NCBI GenBank assembly: GCA_033557465.1
Contig: CM066047.1
Span: 9,254,234 to 9,318,233, forward strand
Direction: 5' to 3'
DNA from: Ichthyophis bannanicus
Taxonomy: Eukaryota; Chordata; Amphibia; Gymnophiona; Ichthyophiidae
Length of the DNA: 64,000 nucleotides
Position 1 is the first letter of the stretch, and the number at the start of each line of letters is the position of its first letter. Below the pieces are notes generated by a model that had not been told where the DNA came from, did no database searches, and worked only from the letters and a program-made list of their open reading frames with translations. Below, piece after piece: positions 53,860-63,722 of the stretch. Position numbers and translations under genes: made by a program.

Positions 53860-54760
53860 CACTAGATCCTTACACATGTTCAATCCTGGATCTACTTCTA
53901 TACCTGCTCCACTTATCCTCCTCTAGTCTCAAGACCAACTCTGTAAGGATACATTTATGTGCCATTGTGGCCTCTCACCATATGTTGGAAAAACAGACGA
54001 TCTCGACATATCCCTTGGTGGCTAGATTCATGAGGGTTCTTCTCCTGACCAAACTGCCTCTCCGTCCACCACCTACACCATGGGATTTAAATGTTGTTCT
54101 TGCACAGTTCATGTGTAGTCCTTTTGAACCCATGGCATCAGCCTTTTAAAAATCCTTAACATGGAAAGTCCTTTTTCTCATTGCAGTCACCTCTGCTCGT
54201 AGGGTCAGTGAACTGCAAGCCTTGGTGGACTATTTTCCATATACCACATTCCACCATGACAAGGTAGTCCTTTGGACACATTCTAGGTTCTTACCGAAAG
54301 TCATCACCTCCTTCCACCTTAACCAATCCATCTCACTACCAACTTTCTTTCCAAGGCCTCATACCTCCCTGGCTGAGACAAAATTGCATACTCTTGATTG
54401 TAAGAGAGCATTGGCATTCTATCTGGACCTTATTAAGGCTCATCGCCAATCCTCTCAGTTATTTGTCTCTGGGACTACCAGTGTCTAATACAACAATTTT
54501 AAACTGGCTAGCAGACTGCATATCTTTTACTTACTCACAAGCTGGTCTATCTCTTTAACACCATGTCACTGCCCATAATGTCTGAGCCATGGCTACCACT
54601 GTAGCTAACCTCCATTTTGTCCCTATTTCTGAAATCTGCCAAGCAGCTAGCTGGTCTTCATCTCATACCTTTGCAGTGCACCATTGCCTGGACAAGGATT
54701 CCAGAAGTGATGCTCAATTTGGTCAATCTGTTCTACATAATCTTTTTCAAATTTAGACAA
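53860..54760 (+). pseudogene. DIRS tyrosine recombinase, broken
   Basis: TPWDLNVVLAQFMCSPFEPM, then VLFLIAVTSARRVSELQALV (containing the first catalytic Arg region), HTLDCKRALAFYLDL, and HNVRAMATTVANLHFVPISEICQAASWSSSHTFAVHH (the H..R region) appear in successive frames. Family role is integration of circular cDNA. Confidence 0.75.
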
Positions 54761-55206
54761 CTTGCCCTCCACATTCTGGACTACCTCGCGAGGGATGCTC
54801 CGAATGAGCTGAGTTTGTTCGATCCTTGCTGCACCCTCTTCTCTCGCTTGTCAGCCTGTGAAGAATGACTTCCTGCTTATTCCTGGAGATAGCGTAGTAA
54901 CTCAACTGTAACAGGTGATCTCCAGGAGCAGCAGGAATCAGTCTTCACAACCCTCCCACCTCCCCTGCAAGTTGTCCCATTTTTTAAAATTATTATTATT
55001 TTGTCCCTGCTATACACCTGACTGAGGAGACTAGGAGCTAAGGCAGGAATGCAACCACGCAGGCGTGGAATAATACTCCCAAAGGCTTTCCTATTGTAAG
55101 CTGGGAAATATTCCCATACTAGGCTCCATCGATGCTGACGTCACCCATATGTGAAGACTGATTCCTGCTGCTCCTGGAGATCACTTGTTACAGGTGAGTA
55201 ACTACG

Positions 55207-56560
55207 CTACCTGTGAGGACAACAACAACAAAACTGTTATTCACATATATGCCCCAACAACAGCTGCAGAAGAGGAAGAAGTTGTTCAGTTCTATGAACA
55301 AGTACAGGTTGACATTGACAGAACATGCAAACAGGATATCCAGATAGTCATGGAAGACTGGAATGCAAAAGTTGGCTACAAAGAAGAAGGCAAAGTGGTT
55401 GGAAAATATGGGCTAGGCAACGGAAAAGAAGCTGGAGACTGACAGAATTCTGCAAGACCAACCTAGAACTAACTGTGGTTCAGATCACCAACTACTAGTA
55501 TGCAAACTCAAGCTAAAGCTGAAAAAGAGCAAACTACTCATGGCTACACATTCGGAAGATAACAACATGACCAACTGACTGGAAAAGATCTGTGTTTATA
55601 CCAATACTGAAGAAAGGTGATCCGACTGATTGTGGAAATTATCACGTAATTGCTCTGATCCCACATGGCAGCAAGATTCTACTCAAGGTCATTCAGCAGA
55701 GACTATAACCATACCTGGAATGAGAACTTTCTGAAGTGTAAGAAAGGGTGAGGAATAACAGAAATCATCACAGATATGAGATGGATCCTTGAAAAGACAA
55801 ATGGGTACCAAAAGGATTTCTGTATGTGCTTTATTGACTACAGCAAGGCTTTTGACTGTTTAAACCATGAGATACTCTGGGCCACATTCAGAAGCATGGA
55901 TATACCAGAACACCTGATAGTTCTCTTGCACAACCTTTATATTGATCAAGAGCAACAGTTTGGATGGAACAAGGAGAAACAGAATGGTTTAAAATCAGCA
56001 AAGGTGTATGACAATGCTGCATACTTTCCCCCTACCTATTTAATTTATATTCAGAATGAATCATCAGAGAAGTAGGATTGTATGAAGACAACCAAGGTGT
56101 GAAGATTGGTGGAAGACTCAACAACCTTCGCTATGCTGATGACACCACAATACTAGCTGAAGGCGACCTGAAACATTTGCTTCTCAAGATCGAGGAACAT
56201 AGTCTTAAAATGAGCTTGCATCTTAACATAAAGAAGACAAAAATCTTGACAACTCACAAAATCAATAAGTTCATCATTGATGGAGAAGACATTGAAATAG
56301 TTGACAACTTTAACTTGCTTGGATCAATAATCAGTAAAGAAACGACAAGCAGTAAGAAATCCAATGATGCAGTACTCTTGGCAGAATGGCTATGAAGGAC
56401 CTAGACAAGTTTCTTAAGAGCAGAGATGTCTCTCTCCATACAAAGATTCAACTGGTCCAAGCCATTGTATTTTCAATAATGTCATATGGATATGAAAGTT
56501 GGGTAGTGAAAATGATAGACAGGAAGAAAATTGATGCCTTTGAATTATTGTGCTGACGAA
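55207..56560 (+). pseudogene. RTE endonuclease end, RT and C-terminus, broken
   Basis: IYAPTTAAEEEEVVQFYEQVQVDIDRTCKQDIQIVMEDWNAKVG (55240-55380), FCMCFIDYSKAFDCLNHEI (about 55810-55875), NNLRYADDTTILAEG (about 56118-56165; both catalytic aspartates kept), INKFIIDGEDIEIVDNFNLLGS, and WTA*RMNQSVLEEIKPKL. There are several frame lesions, and the middle of the RT (55440-55560) is partly deleted. Confidence 0.8.
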
Positions 56561-56912
56561 GAATACTATGTATACCATGGACTGCCTGAAGAATGAATCA
56601 GTCAGTACTAGAGGAGATCAAACCTAAGCTTTCTTTAGAAGCTCAGATGACTAGATTTCGACTTTCATACTTTGGAGATATCATGTGAAGAGAGAGGTCA
56701 TTAGAGAAAGTCATTATGCTTGGCAAAGTTGAAGGTCAACATAAAAGAGGAAGACCACGAATGAGATGGATTGATACAATAACAGCAGCTATCGATGCCA
56801 CTCTATCAACTATGAGCTGCTTGACTGAAGACCAAACACAGTTTAGGACAACTATCCAGAGGATCACTATGTCAACACTGACTTGATGGCACTTAACAAC
56901 AGCAACCCTTTT

Positions 56913-57828
56913 GTCAGATTGTACCAAAATGTATATCAGCATTAAAGGTTTTTATGTGAACCAAATAATAATGTATTTTTAATTGAACTTAAGAGGAGAT
57001 GTATAACATGTTTTCTAGCTTTGCTCACTTTTAAACTGATGAAGTTTTAAATATGATTTACAAAAAGAAACATGAGACTATCCAATAACTTTGACTTTAG
57101 TTAGAATTATTTTATTTAGAACTAAATAGGCCATTTCAGGTTTAACTTGAAGGATTGCTTTGTCACATTGCAGGCGATTCTGTTTACTGTGAGAACAAAT
57201 CAGCATTTCGGAAATATTTAGCTCTGCTTTTTTGATGCCTCTTTGTATGTGACATACAGTACATGTATTTTCCATATGCTGCAAAACAAGTTGGTTATCT
57301 CATAAATAAATGGGTCTTATGTTTCTCTTAGATATCATTTGATACTTATCTTTTTTAAAGGGATCCATAGTCTTATATCTTAGTTATAATTTAATCAAAT
57401 ATAAAAAGTCCAGTTTTATTTAAAATTATACTGTGTTATTTAAATAGGTACTGAAAAATGGATAGCTATCTTCATATCTGCTATTAATCACTATACATAG
57501 ATGTGTATTGCAAAAGACAAAACATTAACAAACTGTGAACTCTTCTGAATCTCTGGTATTTCTTGTAAAACCCATGCACCTCCAAGCTGTGCAATCGGAG
57601 TAACAGCTTATTAAAATGGAACAAGGAGCATCTGTGCTTAAGCTGCTGCCCCAGCAATGAAACTGGTAAATAATTCTCAAGATTTAAATATTTTCTTGTA
57701 AGCTCTATCTGGGTAGAGTGTTTAAATGAATTTTTTTGTTTCTTAGAAAACTGACATTAAACTGGTTTAATTGAGTTTTGGAAATATAATGACCCATATT
57801 TTTTTCTACATTTTTAAATCTCAGATAG
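56913..57828. other. No feature; probable intron
   Basis: AT-rich sequence with no recognised repeat or coding region. It precedes the DCX-type exons and is probably part of an intron. Confidence 0.5.
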
Positions 57829-57879
57829 ATGGCATACTACAGATTGCCAGTTTCATTGCTTGCGAATGTTCAGCCCAAG
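57829..57879 (+). CDS. Candidate 51-base exon upstream of DCX exon
   Basis: Possible exon between an acceptor (AAATCTCAGATAG, AG at 57827-57828) and a donor (AAG|GTTAGT). Seventeen codons in phase 0 (ATG GCA TAC ... CCC AAG), ending exactly so that the next exon continues in frame with LLEEATEKL. The residues RLPVSLLANVQPK would supply the strand before the helix of a DCX domain. Short, so only suggestive. The nearer AG at 57824 would put a stop in frame. Confidence 0.4.
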
Positions 57880-58099
57880 GTTAGTATGAGCTATATAAGT
57901 ACAATATATTAACCTGTTAGGAAAGCTAATTGACTATCTTCTTGGGTGTCAGTTACATCCTCGTATAGAAGTCATTACAGATTTAAATCAGAGTCACTGA
58001 TTTACTTTAAACATAAACAATGCTTTAAAACTATACAAATCATACTCTTTAATTTTGTTGCTTGTAAAATAATTTCCTTACCTCTTGCTTGTATTTTAG

Positions 58100-58263
58100 C
58101 TGCTGGAGGAGGCTACAGAGAAGCTGAAGCTACATGTGGCTGCAAAGCGAGTCGTCCTGGCAGATGGCACAGAAACATTGGAACCTAAAGACATACCCCA
58201 TGATGCCGACATTCATGTTTCCACTGGAGAGCCTTTTTTAGTTCCATTCAAAAAAAATTAAAG
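58100..58263 (+). CDS. Exon of a doublecortin-domain gene, DCDC1-like
   Basis: Acceptor TTGTATTTTAG, donor AAAG|GTAAAA. The frame opens LLEEATEKLKLHVAAKRVVL, then ADGTETLEPKDIPHDADIHV and STGEPFLVPFKK. This is the second half of a DCX (doublecortin) domain: helix, the LADG turn, the D-I-P-x-D-A-D-x-x-V-S-T-G-E-P-F strand-turn and basic end. DCX domains bind microtubules or tubulin. DCDC1 is the closest I recall, from memory only. The run of eight A at 58250-58257 causes a stop two codons later; seven A would give a continuous frame (FKKIK) into the donor, so this is either a real one-base insertion or a homopolymer error. Confidence 0.75.
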
Positions 58264-59311
58264 GTAAAAAAAAGTCAATGGCTTTAGGGTTTCAATTAAA
58301 AATGATTTTCACCCTGTCTTTTTTGCATGGTTTAACAAAACTAATGTTTACCCATTTACAGCTCAGCAAGAGGATAATGTGCTTAATGAAAGAAAAATCT
58401 ACTGACACTCACATTCATTGGCCTTCATTAGCATTGGTGCTTAATTTAATATAGATTGGAACAGACATTAGGGAGCCTGCAGGAGGTTAAATGGTGAAAT
58501 ATCATAAATTAAAACTGGGATTATTAAATTTACTGTTGAGTTTCAGTGGCACCTAGCAGACACAATTCATTAGATGTGTTTCAGGAGAAATAAAATCCCC
58601 TTAGAGGCAGAATGGTTATTTATTAATTTAGACCTCTCTGAAGAATAATAGCAACAATGTTAAAAATAATTTAAGATGTTTTGGGGCAAGCTTGGATATT
58701 GCTGTTTTATTGCAGATAATTCTGTGCTGGAAAAAGATTAGATTTCTAATCTGGATTTTTTTGTAATTAGGAAATCACAGTTTGCTTTCCTTCAGTGTGG
58801 ATTATGGTTGTTTACAAACCTAATTGGACTAAAGATTTGAATTTACATTATAAGCATCAAATTGTAAATGGTTAAAAATTAGAATAAAAATGCAGATACC
58901 ATTCATATTAGGGGGATGACAATTTGATTTGGCATTGTGTTAGTTTATTCAATGTGTATATGTATAGGAATATTTCTCAATTTTCTTAAGTGATCAAAAC
59001 CTCAATAAGTGACTAGTAATTAGTATATTATTTTAGAGTTATGCTATTTTGCAGATATGTTGGCTGATTTTAAGATATTGTAACTGCATTTGATCCTTTC
59101 CGCTAACAGAGAATGTGTTTTAAGGGTTTTTTTTGTATTCCATTACTTGGGTCTAACAGAAACATTTGGGAGTTGAAAAACCAAGTGAATACTTTGTCAA
59201 GATTTGTAGGTCTTCTAGAATTGAAATATTTATTTATTTTGGATCTATTAATAGCTTTTATGAAAAGATTCACCTGAGGCGATATATAACAGGTAGAGCT
59301 TGACCATAAAC
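58264..59311. other. No feature; probable intron
   Basis: No repeat family or coding region recognised. Lies downstream of the DCX exon donor. Confidence 0.5.
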
Positions 59312-59503
59312 CAGTGGTTCCCAAACCTGTCTTTGGGGCTTTCCAGCCAGTTGGGTTTTCAGGATATCCACTGTGAATATTCATAAGAGAGATTTGCATA
59401 CATTGCCACCATTGTATGCAAACCTCTTTCATGCATATTCATTGTGGATATCCTGAAAGCTCAACTGGCTGAGGAGCCCCCAGGACAGCTTTGGGAACCA
59501 CTG
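59312..59503. mobile_element. Palindromic hAT-type MITE
   Basis: CAGTGGTTCCCAAACCTG and its inverse CAGCTTTGGGAACCACTG (imperfect) bound a 192-base near-palindrome. Central TTTGCATACATTGCC and AACCTCTTTCATGCATATTC arms pair. Flanking 8-mers CCATAAAC and ATATATAC match 5 of 8, an eroded duplication. Common type of old vertebrate non-autonomous element. Confidence 0.75.
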
Positions 59504-60270
59504 ATATATACAACTTACAGTGGAGTAGTAGCTTAACTATAGCAAAATGACCACACGTCATTTGATTGAATGATAAGGCGGTATATAAATACCATTAAAT
59601 AAATAAATAAAACATGTAAGTACGATAGAGAATTAGAATGCTGAGAAACATGGAGATAGGTTAACTAAATCCTAGTAATAGCAATAATATGATACGGTGT
59701 CCGTATTGTATACCGATTGTGCAGAAATATGATACAATGTCAGCAGGATACAAATTATATACCTTAATAGGTCGCATGGTACAACATTAAAATAATATAG
59801 ATAGGATACTTACAATGTCAGCACGGTACAAATGATGCACTATAGAAGACATTGTGGTAGCACTATATAATGAAATGTCCTAATATGTAGCAGAGGGGAC
59901 AAGTGCAGTTGGAACTTTTTAGACAGACAAGATGACAAAGGTATAGGGATAAATAATAATGAGGATTTAACCTAACATTTTCAACTGCTTAGTCACACTT
60001 TAAAAGGTTTACGTTCTCATATTTAAGAAGGAATAAACGTATGCTTTTAGATCTTAGCTCATGTACTAACTGATCGGATTATGACCGTGTTTGCATTAGA
60101 ATAATGTGAGTGTTTGTAGCAGTATCTCAGTAAAGTTTCTCTGTTTAATTTTGTGCAAGCCCAAAGGGGATCTAATACCTTCATCCACAGTCTAGAGCTG
60201 TCCATCACTGGAAGGCGTACAGTTATTGAAAATAATCTAATTAAGTGTTAGAAAAAAGTCATTTATCTTG
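59504..60270. other. No gene; one L2-type tail
   Basis: 59560-59612 is an L2-type end (TTGATTGAATGATAAGGCGGTATATAAATACC, then AAATAAATAAATAA). A loose ATGATACxxTGTC motif recurs at 59690-59860. No coding. Confidence 0.5.
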
Positions 60271-60595
60271 ACATAAGAACATAAAAATGGGCAAACTAGA
60301 TGGGCTGACTGGTTCATGAGACATAGTACCCAGCTTCCAGTAGACCTGGATCTGAACGGGTCCTGTGGACTTGTAAATATGCAGCAATGCAGCCCCCACC
60401 CAATTGCTAATATCCATTTAAGTCTTTGTCGTCTTCTATGAACACATCCATACATTTCCAGGACACTTCTATGGTTTTTGCTATGACTACATCTTGTGGC
60501 TGCAGGTTCCACACTTTAACTTTCTGCTGATTAAGAAATATCTTCTTGCATTAGTCTTGAAACTATCAGCATTCTATTTCATTGGATGCCCCGGT

Positions 60596-61348
60596 TGTAT
60601 TTTTTTTTTGGCTAGGTAAGTCCCGATGGCGCGGGCAGGGTCCCGGCGCCGGAGTGTAACCGGGTGCGCGGCCCGGCTCGGACCCTGCTCGCTAGAAGAG
60701 GGAAGGGGAGGGGCAGCGTGAGGGGTGCGCGCAGTACACCGTGTCACCGCGCGGGTGCATTTTTTGAAGGGATTGGCTCCGCTCGAGCGTGCTAGAGCGG
60801 AGCCAATCAGGAGGGGTCCGGCCATGTGCTACAGCGTGCGCGCGGGAGCACATGCGGCTGGACGGGAAGGCAATCGGCCCACCCGCCCACCCCTTATTGT
60901 GGCGGGTAGGGTTGAGTAATTGTATCGGGTTGTTGCAGCTGGGGGGGGGGGAATGGCGGGATCCCGGAGGTTTCCGGGGTCCGGAGCCTTAGGCGACTTG
61001 GGAAGGGGGCGGGGTGCCCTCGGCCCGGACTACCCCTGGAAGACTTTTGCTAGTAATATGGCGAAGTCGGATAGGGGTGGTCGGAACGTTGCCGGTGGTG
61101 GGACCGGGGCTGGAGCGGAGGCGGGTGTCGCTTTGCTAGTTGCATGGCTGGCGATGCATCGCTCCACTCTGGGGTTTGTTGCATTCCTGTTTATTGTAAA
61201 TATGTTGTTTGGAAAATAAAGCTGCGACCATTTGTTACCACTATAAGGCGGTCTGTGCATTTTGTGGGAAGGGGCAGGAGGAAGAAAAAGGGGGATATGA
61301 TGTGTGGTAAATTGGGGGTGGGGGTTGGGGGAGCGCCGGGTCCAGCTA
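60596..61348 (+). mobile_element. CpG-rich LTR-like repeat, copy 3
   Basis: Flanked by CCCGGT (60590-60595 and 61349-61354), a possible duplication, inside an antisense CR1. Order: GGCTAGG start, GGGTCCCGGCGCCGGAGTGTAACC, paired CCAAT boxes (ATTGGCTCCG and GAGCCAATCAG as an inverted repeat, 60771-60811), CTTTTGCTAGTAATATGGCGA, a 53-codon frame (61058-61219), AATAAAGCTGCGACCA, and about 130 bases more. The frame has a Gly-rich first half and a hydrophobic C-terminus (FVAFLFIVNMLF), and its stop codon overlaps AATAAA. Whether it is expressed is unknown. Confidence 0.65.
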
Positions 61349-61380
61349 CCCGGTTAACAACGGCTTGCTTGCTTGTTTGT

Positions 61381-61542
61381 CTTTTTCTGCTTCTGCAGTT
61401 GTGCACCTTTACCATATCCCTCCTCAGTCTTTGTCTTTTTCTGCTTCTGCAGTTGTGCACATTTACCATATCCCTCCTCAGTCTTTGTCTTTTTCTGCTT
61501 CTGCAGTTGTGCACCTTTACCATATCCCTCCTCAGTCTTTTT
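61381..61542 (-). repeat. Three 54-base in-frame tandem units in CR1
   Basis: CTTTTTCTGCTTCTGCAGTT starts at 61381, 61435 and 61489. In the CR1 frame (antisense) each unit encodes 18 residues (TEEGYGKxAQLQKQKKTK). A local tandem duplication after insertion. Confidence 0.85.
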
Positions 61543-61670
61543 AATATGAACATGCCCTAATTCCCTTACCATTCTGATTGCTCTTCTCTTTACCTTCTCA
61601 AGTTGCACCGCATCATTTTTGAGCAGAGCTGCATGCAGTTTTCCAGTTTTTAAGAATTTAGGCGCCTACT

Positions 61671-62493
61671 TTGAAAATCCGTAAGTATGACTTTAAGTCC
61701 AACTCCACCCCTAGAATGCTTAATTTGGAGCAGGCAGAAGTATGCAAGGGCAATTTTATAACATCATTCCCTAGTGAACTCCCTTAAATTAAATTAAAAA
61801 CCTTTTGTGTCTGCCCCATACATAACTCCACGGGTATAATTATGTTCAATTTACTCTGTGTAATACTAAAATGAATATCCTCCTTCTTTATTCCACAAAC
61901 TTGTATGACCAACAGAGCATTAAACAAAGGGGCATGTCTACTAAGCCCACGCTAGTAGTGTGGGCACTGTGCTAGATGCAGGGGGCGGGTATAGCTGTCC
62001 TCCTTATCACGCAGGGAGCAACTGATGGTAGCTGATGGGGAGCACCCACACTCTGCCCAGGTAGTGCAGGTATTTTAGTGCAGGGCCCTGATCTACTTTG
62101 GAGCATAGAACCAAAAAGCCATGCAACACCCCCCCCCCCCCCCAACCTGGGTAGCCTGTGCCTAAGAGTCCTGCATCAGGGTTTACTTCTCTCCATATCT
62201 TCAAAAACTTTTCTTTGCCTGACTTCCTTTGCGTTGCTTTCAGGATCTTGTTTGGAGGTTTCCAGTTCCTCTAATTCATCATTGAGGCCACCTGGGCTAC
62301 TGTTTGTAGTCTAAAAATCCACTTCTCTTCCAAATAATTGAATTTCTTCTCCCAATCTCGTCCTCTTACAAATGGAGGGATTTAATCAATGATCCTCGAT
62401 TTAAATTGATCAAAGGAATGTTCTTTATCAAGGCTATGTTGGACCATAGGTGCAACCAGTTTCCTATTATTAATGCAAGATTTGCTTGTTTAT
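61671..62493. other. No feature recognised
   Basis: No element end or coding identified. A run of about 17 C lies near 62129-62142. Confidence 0.45.
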
Positions 62494-62900
62494 AAAGATT
62501 TGGTATACTACTCATTCGTCAGGGAATTTCAAGGCGGTTTACAATAAAAGGCAGTTATTTCACAGTCATACCAAACAGAACGAGACAGGGCGAACACAAA
62601 GACAGAAGAGATGAACATTGAGGAAGGGGTGCAGTAGTACAACAATAGCACACCAAGTATACAACAAAGCGAAGCAGGAGTTCTCACATGGGGGGAGGGA
62701 GAAAGGAAACCACCCAGAAGATAAAAATCAGGAAAAAGGCACGACTAGGCGTTATTGTAAGCCTGAGAGAAAAGACAGGTTTTCAGAATGATTTTAAATC
62801 TTTTGAAGGAGAATTCTTTATGGAGGTCAACTAGCAAAGAGTTCCACAACTGAGGAGCTAAAAAGCTGAAGGCCATAGAGCACTAAGTTTCCAGATGTAA
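62494..62900 (-). mobile_element. L2 3' end, antisense
   Basis: Terminal hairpin variant and 3' UTR at 62494-62760, preceded (in antisense) by C-terminal coding: APQLWNSL-like, KEFSFKRFKIILKTCLFSQAY near 62765-62860. 5' truncated. Confidence 0.65.
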
Positions 62901-63027
62901 CATATGCTTAGTAGGGATGACTGAGAGATTTGTATTTGATGAGAGAAGGACACGAGAGGGGCAATATGGGATGAGGTGTTTGTGGGAGGGCGAAGTAGTA
63001 GGCATGGTGTGGCAGTGTTAGCAGTTT

Positions 63028-63215
63028 GAACTTTATTTATTTATTTATTTATTTATTTAGACAGTTTTGTATACCACCTTATCCTTCAATCAAAGTGGTC
63101 ACAACACAATTGGGTGATACATTTAACACAAGGGTATATGAGACACATACTTACAGGGAACATTGGTATATGGAGGGTCAAGTGGCTTTCCCAAGACCAC
63201 AAGGAGCACCTGTAT
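63028..63215 (-). mobile_element. CORE-SINE with L2-type tail, head missing
   Basis: TTATTTATTTATTTATTTAT tail, hairpin ACCACCTTATCCTTCAATCAAAGTGGT (antisense), and CORE text (AAGTGGCTTTCCCAAGACC). It breaks off before the tRNA-like head. Confidence 0.75.
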
Positions 63216-63429
63216 GCGAGAGGAAACAGGAAGTCAGTGTGTTCAATTAATCTAATTTTGCAAGGACACTTTGTGCGGCCCACATAAACACCACATTCCT
63301 CCCTGTTTTCTCAACTCACAACCTTGAGGTCTTCTTTGACTCTGCTCTCTCTTTCTTTGCACATATCCAACAGATCGCTAAAACCTGTTGCTTCTTTCTC
63401 TGTAACATCAGCGAGATTCATCCTTTCCT

Positions 63430-63722
63430 TTTTGCATACACTACTCTATCCTTATCCACTCTCTAGTCACCTCCTGTCTTGACTTGTGATCTGCTCCTCG
63501 CTGGTCTCCTTCTGAATCATGTCTCTCCTTTTCAATCTCTTCAAAACTCAGCTGCACAGCTTGTCTTCTGCCGGTGTTGCTGTGTTCATGTAACCCCTCT
63601 TCTCAAGTCAATTCACCGGCTCCCTATGTGTTTCTGCATCCAGTTCAAACTTCTCCTACTGACATACAAGTGCGTTCATTCTGCGGCTCATCACTACCTT
63701 TCGTCTCTTATCTCATTGTACA
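63430..63722 (+). mobile_element. LINE C-terminal fragment, L2/Rex1-like
   Basis: An open stretch 63479-63735 encodes LLAGLLLNHVSPFQSLQNSAAQLV and, further on, FKLLLLTYKCVHSA and HYLSSLISLYT, then is cut by a hAT-like element at 63723. Text upstream (LHQIAKTCCFFLCNI-like) extends it to about 63360. Confidence 0.7.

Larger units (their letters stand above)
49225..55206 (+). mobile_element. DIRS retroelement with inverted terminal repeats
   Basis: The left terminal repeat (49225-49395) is inverted with respect to the right (about 55005-55206); shared landmarks are CAGGAATCAGTCTTCAC, GGAAAGCCTTTGGGAGT and GCATTCCTGCCTTAGCTCC. An internal complementary region at 54885-54960 repeats the right outer end. 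No target duplication is seen, as expected for recombinase integration. Order inside: gag-like (49640-50000), linker, RT (51750-52350), RNase H (53000-53330), recombinase (53860-54720). A CR1 tail and a SINE are inserted. Confidence 0.85.
48504..56912 (+). mobile_element. RTE/BovB-type LINE split by a DIRS element
   Basis: RTE segments at 48504-49224 (5' UTR and start of endonuclease) and 55207-56912 (rest of endonuclease, RT, C-terminus, 3' end). Comparison with the antisense copy at 9416-11735 shows the DIRS sits in the TCTATTCATCT | GAGGA region of the endonuclease. The 3' end ACTGACTTGATGGCACTTAACAAC is the family terminus. Coding is broken by several stops. Confidence 0.85.
60271..61670 (-). 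mobile_element. CR1 3' part, antisense, split by CpG-rich unit
   Basis: 60271-60595 is the CR1 3' tail and C-terminus (antisense NARRYFLI...KLKCGTC-like text). 61349-61670 continues with RAIRMVRELGHV and a tripled 18-codon segment. The CpG-rich unit 60596-61348 lies between. Frames are otherwise decayed. Confidence 0.75.

Noticed and set aside
49225..55206. Reading the terminal repeats as LTRs of a Gypsy-type element
   Set aside because: The repeats are inverted, an internal complementary region is present, and the last domain is a tyrosine recombinase and not an integrase.
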